From positions 1 through 60,750 of the forward strand of contig CAZWSC010000090.1 in NCBI GenBank assembly GCA_964636385.1: 60,750 nt of DNA, given 5' to 3'. The notes under the pieces were generated by a model. It worked only from the letters and a program-made list of their open reading frames with translations. It was not told the DNA's origin and ran no database searches. Both the position numbers and the translations under genes were made by a program. The stretch is from CAZWSC01 sp964636385. GTDB taxonomy: Bacteria > Eisenbacteria > RBG-16-71-46 > CAIMUX01. Below are positions 52,522-59,565 of the stretch, in pieces. Every line of letters begins with the position of its first letter. The stretch's first letter is position 1.

Positions 52522-53955
52522 ATGAGCAGAACACTTCTGGACAGGCTCCACCGGGACATGGCGGAATCCGGAAGACCATGGACTGCCGTGGAGATCGGCG
52601 AAGAATACCTGAAGATCCCGGCTGCGTCTGACCGTGCCGCGAAGCTGATCCGCGGCGTCATCGCAGGAGATCCGCGGTTCAGGGAGATCGGTGAAGGCCT
52701 CTGGTCATCCGTCGCATCATCGCCTGCTTCCCTTCGTCAGGCGGAGTACCTGGTTGCGTGGCTGGATACCTGCGGCGGGCAGACTCCCGACAGCTGGGTC
52801 CTGTGGCTCCGTTCACACGGTCACCGCCCCGGCAGGGCCGGCGCAGTAAGGGGAAGCGATCCATCTTCGTGGGATCAGGCTGTCGGCAGGTGCTCCGGCT
52901 TCCGCCCGGCCACCGTCCAGGCTGGACCCTTCGGCCGTTTCCAGCAATGGATGTGCAGGCGACACGCCGCGTCTGAATGGGAGTCGGATCCCCTTGACCT
53001 GACAGCCTGGGCGAGGATTGCACTGGTGCACGAGGGGATGTCGCCCGCGGAGACCTTGTCCGCCGCCCGCATCCCCGGGATCCGCGAGCGGTGGAACCTC
53101 GGTCCGGCATCGGACGATGATCCGGAGGGAATCCTGCGGAGTATTGGGGAGCTCCTCGACATCCTGCTGGAGCGCCACGGGTCGTGGACCGACCAGGATC
53201 TGCAGCGTGAGTATGAGAGCCGCCTTGCAGCAAGGCCCGTAGACACGTCCGGCTTTGCATTCCCGATCGATTCCCTGGCTGAGCTTCCGGAAGGGTGCGG
53301 TGTATACCGCTTTTTCGACAATGGTGGCAATCTCCTCTACGTCGGCAAGGCCGTCAACCTCGCCCGTCGTCTGCGGAGCTACTTCAGACCTTATCCTCCG
53401 GAGCGATCGAAGCGTGAGGATCTCATGAGCTCGGTTTTCCGGTTCGAGTACGATCTCCTCTCCTCGGAACTCGAGGCACTGATCCGGGAGACGCGGCTGA
53501 TCCGTACACGAAAGCCTCCCTGGAATGTTCAGATTGAAGTGAGCCCTCCGGAGACGCTGCCCCCGCAATGGTGGTGGCCGCTGGTCTTCACCGGGCCGGG
53601 AGGCAATGCGGGAGGATTGCCGGTCTTCATCCTTACAGGTCCCGAGTCGGGGTTCATGCTGCCGGTGCCTGCATCGGCTGATGAGATCCCCGGGGATGTG
53701 TGGACCGGCTGGCTTGACTCGGTGATCGCGGGTGATGCGGTAATCGGCGGGCGCGCTCCCATGCCTCAAGGAGTGGAGATCCTGGATGCTCCCGAGTCAC
53801 GCCTTGCTCTTCGGTACTACATTCGGCACCACGAACTGCTGGACAGGGTGGAGCCGTGTCAGATCCCGGACGGTTCGAGTCTTCTGCGATCGATCCAGTC
53901 CCTGGTGTCCAGGGATCCCACGGGCGCCGGGCCGGTTCTGCCGCGGCCGGACTGA
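52522..53955 (+). CDS. GIY-YIG nuclease-domain protein (UvrC/Cho-like) with N-terminal exonuclease-like remnant
   Basis: The 477-aa protein has a GIY-YIG domain at about residues 255-340: GCGVYRFFDNGGNLLYVGKA, VNLARRLRSYFRP, with the Glu expected further on in ELEALIRETRLIRTRKPPWN. This is the arrangement of the UvrC N-terminal domain and Cho. Residues 1-60 look like a HARE-type or winged-helix domain (WTAVEIGEEYLKIP, FREIGEGLWS). Residues about 75-240 resemble a DnaQ-type exonuclease by position, with YLVAWLDTCGG where FVVxDxETTG is usual and DLTAWARIALVHEGMSPAET where the later motif lies. The catalytic acidic residues are lost. UvrC's C-terminal nuclease and HhH domains are absent. ATG 52522 has a weak CCAGGG site; GTG 52435 is an alternative. 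Its role in repair is inferred. Confidence 0.83.
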   Translation: MSRTLLDRLHRDMAESGRPWTAVEIGEEYLKIPAASDRAAKLIRGVIAGDPRFREIGEGLWSSVASSPASLRQAEYLVAWLDTCGGQTPDSWVLWLRSHGHRPGRAGAVRGSDPSSWDQAVGRCSGFRPATVQAGPFGRFQQWMCRRHAASEWESDPLDLTAWARIALVHEGMSPAETLSAARIPGIRERWNLGPASDDDPEGILRSIGELLDILLERHGSWTDQDLQREYESRLAARPVDTSGFAFPIDSLAELPEGCGVYRFFDNGGNLLYVGKAVNLARRLRSYFRPYPPERSKREDLMSSVFRFEYDLLSSELEALIRETRLIRTRKPPWNVQIEVSPPETLPPQWWWPLVFTGPGGNAGGLPVFILTGPESGFMLPVPASADEIPGDVWTGWLDSVIAGDAVIGGRAPMPQGVEILDAPESRLALRYYIRHHELLDRVEPCQIPDGSSLLRSIQSLVSRDPTGAGPVLPRPD

Positions 53956-54109
53956 AGGACTATGCGTGCAGGCGCCGCTTCCGGCTGACCGCAGTGGAGA
54001 TCCCGCGGCGGTGGAGGCTCCTCAGTATCGCCGGGCAGATCTGCAGGCCGGGCCCGCATATGGATTTCTGTGTACAGATGGGACCGTTTCTGCTTCCCTG
54101 AGCGTTTCC

Positions 54110-54125
54110 CCCCGCTCCTGCGGGG
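54110..54125 (+). terminator. Weak terminator after GIY-YIG gene
   Basis: CCCCGC - TCCT - GCGGGG, a 6-bp stem, followed by AGGTCTTTCC. It is 155 bp past the stop codon. Confidence 0.4.
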
Positions 54126-54237
54126 AGGTCTTTCCGCGGGTCTCCGGGGATTGAGCCGAACGGCAGTGTGAAGGAAGCGGGTCTTATTGAGAAGATCAGG
54201 CTAAAGAGCCGGGCTGGTCGTGTCGAGAAGAAGTACC

Positions 54238-54262
54238 GGGAGAGGGGTCACGGTCCTCTCCC
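54238..54262 (+). other. Hairpin in arcC leader (1)
   Basis: GGGAGAGG at 54238-54245 pairs perfectly with CCTCTCCC at 54255-54262 around a 9-nt loop. It could be part of an attenuator or a transcript end. Confidence 0.4.
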
Positions 54263-54293
54263 TGGCTCCGGCAATCCTGATCCCTGCCCGTGC

Positions 54294-54317
54294 CATCCTA
54301 CCCCCCGGGGTAGGATG
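54294..54317 (+). other. Attenuator-like hairpin before arcC (2)
   Basis: CATCCTACCCC and GGGGTAGGATG are perfectly complementary (11 bp, 2-nt centre). GATTGTTTGG follows, then the Shine-Dalgarno GGGGAGGA at 54327-54334. The position right before the ribosome site and the T-rich tail suggest conditional termination or start-site masking. Confidence 0.5.
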
Positions 54318-54340
54318 GATTGTTTGGGGAGGATTTCCAC

Positions 54341-55285
54341 ATGAGGACTGTGCTGCTCTCTCTTGGCGGCAATGCCATCCTGCCGGGACGGGGCGCAGGG
54401 ACGATCGAGCAACAGATCCGCGTGACACATGAGTCGATGCTCCATGTCGCCGATCTGCTTGACGCGGGAACCAGGGTCATCCTTTCCCACGGGAACGGGC
54501 CGATCGTAGGCAATATCCTTCTCAGGAACGACATGGCCAAAGACCGCGTTCCGCCGATGCCGCTCGACGTGTGTGGCGCCGATTCCCAGGGGGGGATCGG
54601 CTATATGATCCAGCAGACGCTGCAGAACATCCTTATTCAGCGCGGCAGTCCGAAGAGTGTTGCCACGATCATCACCCAGGTCGTGGTCCGCGCGGATGAC
54701 CCCGCCTTCGGGAATCCAACCAAGCCGATAGGCCCCTTCTACTCCGAAGAGGAGGCCCGGAATCTTACCAGGGAGAAGGGGTGGAGCATGGTGGAGGACT
54801 CCGGAAGGGGCATGCGCCGGGTGGTGCCCAGCCCGGCCCCGGTGCGGATCGTGGAGGAGGCCGCCCTGCGGTCGCTCATGGATGCGGGCCACATCGTTGT
54901 GGCTGCCGGCGGCGGGGGCATCCCTGTGATTGAGGCGGATGGCCGGCTCAAAGGGGTTGAGGCCGTCATCGACAAGGACTTCGCCTCGATCAAGCTGGCA
55001 CTCGCCACAGGCGCGGACACGGTCATCAACGTAACTGCAATCGATCAGGTCCTTCTCGACTTCGGTCTGGCCACGCAGCGCCCGCTTCCATGTATGACGG
55101 TTTCGGAGGCCCGCGACTACCTGGCTGAGGGCCAGTTCCCGCCCGGGAGTATGGGGCCGAAGATCCGTGCGGCCGTCGAGTTCCTGGAGGCCGGGGGACG
55201 CGAGGTCATCATAACGAGCCCTCCCTGCATCCGCGAGGCGCTCGAGGGCCGCAAAGGCACGCGTGTAGTCAGGGACTCCGGCTAA
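54341..55285 (+). CDS. arcC: Carbamate kinase
   Basis: ArcC transfers phosphate from carbamoyl phosphate to ADP, making ATP in arginine or purine catabolism, or works in the reverse direction. The 314-aa length is normal. The N-terminus TVLLSLGGNAILPGRG fits the phosphate-binding loop (GGNA). VILSHGNGPIVGNILLRND and MPLDVCGADSQGGIGYMIQQ are conserved in the family, as are VVAAGGGGIPVIEADG and the C-terminal PPGSMGPKIRAAVEFLEAGG. ATG 54341 has GGGGAGGA upstream. It stands alone, with hairpins before it and a terminator-like inverted repeat after it. No arginine deiminase or ornithine carbamoyltransferase is visible in the window, so its pathway is undetermined. Confidence 0.96.
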   Translation: MRTVLLSLGGNAILPGRGAGTIEQQIRVTHESMLHVADLLDAGTRVILSHGNGPIVGNILLRNDMAKDRVPPMPLDVCGADSQGGIGYMIQQTLQNILIQRGSPKSVATIITQVVVRADDPAFGNPTKPIGPFYSEEEARNLTREKGWSMVEDSGRGMRRVVPSPAPVRIVEEAALRSLMDAGHIVVAAGGGGIPVIEADGRLKGVEAVIDKDFASIKLALATGADTVINVTAIDQVLLDFGLATQRPLPCMTVSEARDYLAEGQFPPGSMGPKIRAAVEFLEAGGREVIITSPPCIREALEGRKGTRVVRDSG

Positions 55286-55286
55286 C

Positions 55287-55334
55287 CCGGATCACACTGT
55301 AGCTGTGTGCAGCGGGCTGTCCGGTGTGATCCGG
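55287..55334 (+). terminator. Inverted repeat after arcC
   Basis: CCGGATCACAC (55287-55297) and GTGTGATCCGG (55324-55334) are perfect 11-bp complements with a 26-nt loop, beginning 2 bp after the stop. The long loop and lack of a T tract leave an operator role possible. Confidence 0.5.
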
Positions 55335-55511
55335 ATATGCCCGTGCCGTCGCCCGGGCCATCCCCTCTGCCCGGGAAGTGCCTCTCCGAGGCCGGGGCAT
55401 TCCGCGCTGAGCCCACCGCTACGCGGGCATGCTTCTGGCAACAGATCCCTCCTGTGTGGATGGAGCGTCAGTGTGATGCTCACCGATCACCCTCATCAGA
55501 AGGAGGAATGC

Positions 55512-56138
55512 ATGCGCATCCTTGCACTGCCCGTTGTTGTCCTGGCCCTGGCCGTTGCCGGCCCGTCAGTGGGAACCTGCGGCCCGCTGCTGAACGAGAT
55601 CATGGCGGCACCCGCATCGGACTGGGACGGAGACGGGTCGTACCACTTCAGGGACGACGAGTGGGTCGAGATAGTCAACCCCGGGCCCGGGAGCCTGGAT
55701 CTCGATGGGTACTACCTGGGAGACGCGGATGGAGAGTTCGTCTATGGCTTCACCGGGTCTCTTCCCGAAGGCGGTGTCCGGGTAGTCTTCGGAAGCGAGT
55801 CAGTGGTCTGGGAGATCGAGAACGGGCTTCCGTCCACAGGCCTCAGGCTCAACAACGGCGGCGATACCGTGACACTCTGGCATGTGGTCGGGGAGGACAC
55901 CATCCTCGTGGATGCCTATACGTACAAGAACCATGAGTCCGAGGCGGACCGGTCGACAGGCAGGATGCCTGACGGCGGACCGGAGTGGCAGCTCTTCGAC
56001 GCCCTCAACAACTACAACGGCTCTCTTCTGCCTGCCGGCAACCGGCTGCCTCCCACTCCCGGAATGCCCAACGGAGGTGATCCGCCGATTCCTGTGGACG
56101 AAAGGACCTGGGGCCGGGTGAAGTCAGTGTATCGCTAG
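55512..56138 (+). CDS. Small secreted lamin-tail-domain protein
   Basis: The 208-aa protein has a signal peptide (MRILALPVVVLALAVAGPSV, cleavage near TCG) and one lamin-tail domain: PLLNEIMAAPASDWDGDG, then DDEWVEIVNPGPGSLDLDGY, and LNNGGDTVTLWHVVGEDTIL. A Pro/Gly-rich C-terminus follows (LPAGNRLPPTPGMPNGGDPP). It has no sorting domain and no nuclease or protease motif, so it may be a small periplasmic or surface binding protein. ATG 55512 is preceded by AGGAGG at the right spacing (55501-55506); the frame upstream is rejected. A second LTD protein with a sorting domain is at 47724-49436. It lies between arcC and rfaE1, and an inverted repeat at 56170-56207 probably terminates it. Confidence 0.8.
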   Translation: MRILALPVVVLALAVAGPSVGTCGPLLNEIMAAPASDWDGDGSYHFRDDEWVEIVNPGPGSLDLDGYYLGDADGEFVYGFTGSLPEGGVRVVFGSESVVWEIENGLPSTGLRLNNGGDTVTLWHVVGEDTILVDAYTYKNHESEADRSTGRMPDGGPEWQLFDALNNYNGSLLPAGNRLPPTPGMPNGGDPPIPVDERTWGRVKSVYR

Positions 56139-56169
56139 CACGGACACCCCGGCTCGATCCGTGCGTTCC

Positions 56170-56207
56170 GGCCCCACCCTGCCCGGTGTTACGCCGGGTG
56201 GGGGGCC
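56170..56207 (+). terminator. Terminator-like inverted repeat
   Basis: GGCCCCACCC pairs with GGGTGGGGGGCC (one bulged G). An alternative internal hairpin is CCCGG/CCGGG. It lies about 30 bp after the lamin-tail gene stop. Confidence 0.5.
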
Positions 56208-56346
56208 ATGCGGCAGGGTGCCGCAGACCGGGCGAACCGTGAGGCATGCCCGGGGCAGCCGGTAACTGCGGATGGATGGCACCAGACGGCGCGCGTGACG
56301 GGGGATTGGGCCTCCGCCGCGCGCCGTTCCTGTGGTGGATCGGATC

Positions 56347-56374
56347 TTGAAACTCCCCGGCCATGCCTTACCAT
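56347..56374 (+). promoter_or_regulatory. Possible promoter of rfaE1 (leaderless-like)
   Basis: TTGAAA at 56347-56352, a 16-bp spacer and TACCAT at 56369-56374. ATG 56381 is only 6 nt past the -10 box and there is no Shine-Dalgarno. The match is modest. Confidence 0.3.
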
Positions 56375-56380
56375 GCGCCC

Positions 56381-57460
56381 ATGCCATTTCCGAGGACAGA
56401 GAAGAGAGATGCCATACTGGGCCGTTTCTCCCGGCAGCGGGTGCTGGTTCTGGGCGATGTCATGCTCGACCGCTACCTGTGGGGAGATACGACGCGCATA
56501 TCGCCGGAAGCTCCTGTGCCGGTCATCGAGGCACTGGATGAGACCCTGCGCATGGGAGGCGCGGCGAACGTTGCCCACAATGTGGCGCGCCTGGGCGCCC
56601 GGCCTGTCGTAGTCGGGGTCATCGGGCCCGACGGATTCGGTCATGATCTGAAGTCCCTGATGAATGGCGCAGGGATTTCCCCGGAGTGGCTGGTGGAGGT
56701 TCAGGGCCGCCGCACCTCGGCGAAGACCCGCATCCTGGCCCGCAGACAGCAGGTGCTGAGGGTTGATCGCGAGGAGACAGCCGAGATCGACGGCAGCGTA
56801 CTCGAGATGGTCCTCGAGCGCGCGATGGCAGCGCTGGACACCGCCACCGCGGTTGTGATCTCCGACTACGGAAAGGGGGTTGTGACCAGGGCGCTTCTGG
56901 CGGCCCTTCTTCCCGTGGCGATTCAGAGGGAGATCCCCATTTGCGTGGATCCCAAGGAGACTCACTTCTTTGCGTACCGCGGCGTCTCGGTAATCACGCC
57001 GAACACAGCCGAGGCGGGCGCAGCGTTCGGCCGGCGCCTCAGGGACGATGACGACCTCATTGCAGCGGGCCGGTATCTCCGTGATGAGCTGGAGTGCCGG
57101 GCCGTGCTGATCACCCGCGGGAGTCTTGGGATGACCCTCTTCCCCGAGCAGGGCCCTGTGTTGCATTTTCCCGTTACGGAGACGGAAGTATTCGACGTGA
57201 CAGGGGCAGGCGACACGGTCGTAAGCGTGTACGCGCTTGCCCTGGCATCCGGTGCCGACGCTGCCGAGGCGGCCGCCGTAAGCAACCACGCCGCAGGGCT
57301 TGTAATCCGCGAGGTCGGTACGACGACCACCACCGCCGAGGCGATCCGCGCTGCCCTCGATTCTCCATCGGGCAGTCCTGATCCGGTGGAGTTGAACTCA
57401 GAGTCTGTCAGTGTGGACGGACCTTGTGCCCGGGAGACGAAACGTGGGCTCACCCCCTGA
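56381..57460 (+). CDS. rfaE1: D-glycero-beta-D-manno-heptose-7-phosphate kinase
   Basis: RfaE1 (HldE kinase domain) phosphorylates heptose 7-phosphate to the 1,7-bisphosphate for LPS inner-core heptose. The 359-aa protein is a PfkB/ribokinase-fold kinase: RVLVLGDVMLDRYLWGDTTR, ISPEAPVPVIEALDE, then MGGAANVAHNVARLGARPVV, and the catalytic motif DVTGAGDTVV near residue 270. These match HldE N-terminal sequences. ATG 56381 is favoured over ATG 56363 because the strong GDVMLDRYLWG region follows at the normal distance. The tail of about 25 residues beyond the kinase fold is low complexity. rfaE2 follows after 16 bp, so the two-domain HldE of proteobacteria is split here into separate genes. Confidence 0.94.
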   Translation: MPFPRTEKRDAILGRFSRQRVLVLGDVMLDRYLWGDTTRISPEAPVPVIEALDETLRMGGAANVAHNVARLGARPVVVGVIGPDGFGHDLKSLMNGAGISPEWLVEVQGRRTSAKTRILARRQQVLRVDREETAEIDGSVLEMVLERAMAALDTATAVVISDYGKGVVTRALLAALLPVAIQREIPICVDPKETHFFAYRGVSVITPNTAEAGAAFGRRLRDDDDLIAAGRYLRDELECRAVLITRGSLGMTLFPEQGPVLHFPVTETEVFDVTGAGDTVVSVYALALASGADAAEAAAVSNHAAGLVIREVGTTTTTAEAIRAALDSPSGSPDPVELNSESVSVDGPCARETKRGLTP

Positions 57461-57476
57461 CAGGAGGGATACCGGG

Positions 57477-57983
<507 letters not shown>

Positions 57984-58093
57984 TGGGCCGGCTGTAACCT
58001 CGTATTCCAGAAGCAGATATCCATTTGGTATGAAATGGCGTGCCGGCTCCGGTCATCCCGGGCGGGGCTGGTTCTTGCCTGGAGAATCGACGT

Positions 58094-59425
58094 ATGACGA
58101 CGAAGACCAAGCGCAGGGTGATTATTCTGGGCGCCGGCGGACGAGACTTCCACAATTTCAATGTGGCTTTCCGCGGCAGGGATGACATCGAGGTTGTGGC
58201 ATTCACGGCCACTCAGATCCCCGGTATCGAGGACCGCACCTATCCGGCGGTCCTGGCGGGACCTCTCTACCCAAAGGGGATTCCGATCATCCCCGAGGAG
58301 AGCCTCCCGGAGTTCATCAGGGGCAACCCGGCCGATGAGGCGGTCTTCGCCTACAGCGATGTTTCACACCAATACGTCATGGAGAAGGGGAGCTGGATCC
58401 TGTCGATGGGTCTGGACTACACACTGATGGGGCCTGTGTCCACGCAGATCAGGAGCACGAAGCCGATGATCTCCATCCTTGCCACCCGCACCGGGTGTGG
58501 GAAGAGCCAGACGACCCGTCGGGTCTGTGCGCTGCTGCGCGAGGCTGGCAGGAAGGTCGTGGCGATCCGCCATCCGATGCCTTACGGCGATCTCGCGAAG
58601 CAGGGAGTTCAGCGCTTCGCCACCGTGGAAGATCTGGCCCTGCACAAGTGCACGATCGAGGAGATGGAGGAGTACGAACCGCACGTTGTCTCGGGAACCG
58701 TCATCTACTCAGGCGTCGACTACGAGGCGATCGTCAGGGAGGCGGAGAAGGAAGCCGACGTCATCATCTGGGACGGCGGCAACAACGACATGTCGTTCTA
58801 CAGGCCGGATCTGCAGATCACTGTGGTGGATCCGCTCAGGCCCGGTCACGAGCTCACCTATCATCCCGGACACACCAATCTTCTGAACTCCGACGTGATC
58901 GTCATCAACAAGATCGACTCGGCCTGTCTCGACGACATCAACCAGGTGCGCGCGAACATCGCTGCAAACAACCCCGGGGCCGTGGTCGTAGATGCGGCCA
59001 GTCCGCTGCATGTTGAGAACTGGGAGAAGATCCGCGACAGGAAGGTCCTCGTGGTCGAGGACGGCCCGACCCTTACACACGGCGGTATGAAGATCGGGGC
59101 CGGAACCGTCGCGGCCCTCAAGTTCGGTGCTGCCGAGCTGGTCGATCCCAGGCCGTACCTGGTGGGTGAGATGGCCGACACCTTCAGGAAGTACCCGGAG
59201 ATCGGGAGCCTTCTGCCGGCCATGGGGTACGGCGACCAGCAGATCAGGGACCTGGAGGCGACAATCCGAAAGGTCCCCTGCGACCTGGTTGTCATCGGGA
59301 CACCGATCGACTTCCGCCGGGTCGTCAAGCTCGACAAGGACTCCGTCCGCGTCGGCTACGAACTGGAGGAGATCGGCGAGCCGGGGCTCTCATCAGTGGT
59401 TTCGGAGTTCCTGAAGAAGCATTGA
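58094..59425 (+). CDS. Cyclic 2,3-diphosphoglycerate synthetase-like P-loop protein (COG2403)
   Basis: The 443-aa protein begins with a Rossmann-like segment RRVIILGAGGRDFHNFNVAF followed by VVAFTATQIPG, then a P-loop domain with ATRTGCGKSQTTRRVCALLR (Walker A-type GCGKS). Later motifs are DVIIWDGGNNDMSF, VIVINKIDSACLDDINQVRA (NKID-like G4) and VLVVEDGPTLTHGGMKIGAG. This matches the family containing the archaeal cyclic 2,3-diphosphoglycerate synthetase and related predicted GTPases in many bacteria; the bacterial activity is not established. GGAGAA precedes ATG 58094. It is followed by a strong hairpin and sucC. Whether it makes cyclic 2,3-DPG (a compatible solute and phosphate reserve) here is only inference. 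Confidence 0.87.
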   Translation: MTTKTKRRVIILGAGGRDFHNFNVAFRGRDDIEVVAFTATQIPGIEDRTYPAVLAGPLYPKGIPIIPEESLPEFIRGNPADEAVFAYSDVSHQYVMEKGSWILSMGLDYTLMGPVSTQIRSTKPMISILATRTGCGKSQTTRRVCALLREAGRKVVAIRHPMPYGDLAKQGVQRFATVEDLALHKCTIEEMEEYEPHVVSGTVIYSGVDYEAIVREAEKEADVIIWDGGNNDMSFYRPDLQITVVDPLRPGHELTYHPGHTNLLNSDVIVINKIDSACLDDINQVRANIAANNPGAVVVDAASPLHVENWEKIRDRKVLVVEDGPTLTHGGMKIGAGTVAALKFGAAELVDPRPYLVGEMADTFRKYPEIGSLLPAMGYGDQQIRDLEATIRKVPCDLVVIGTPIDFRRVVKLDKDSVRVGYELEEIGEPGLSSVVSEFLKKH

Positions 59426-59464
59426 CTGGCGGGGAGAGCCGCCTTCACGCCATGAGGCAGACGA

Positions 59465-59505
59465 TGCCGCCGCGCGGGGACGGGGAGCTGTCTCCCGCGG
59501 CGGCA
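59465..59505 (+). terminator. Strong stem-loop between the COG2403 gene and sucC
   Basis: TGCCGCCGCG (59465-59474) pairs perfectly with CGCGGCGGCA (59496-59505), and CGGGGAC/GTCTCCCG can extend the stem inside. No T tract follows. Confidence 0.55.
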
Positions 59506-59565
59506 CGCCGCCGGACTGCCGGGCGGTGGCTCTTCCGAAGATGAATCCGTGCCGGGAGGCTGAGC

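Larger units (their letters stand above)
53956..54340. other. Intergenic region with serial hairpins before carbamate kinase
   Basis: About 385 bp without a credible gene. It holds at least three perfect inverted repeats (54110-54125, 54238-54262, 54294-54317). I see no promoter that meets the pattern used elsewhere. The last hairpin stands directly in front of the carbamate-kinase ribosome site. Confidence 0.55.
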
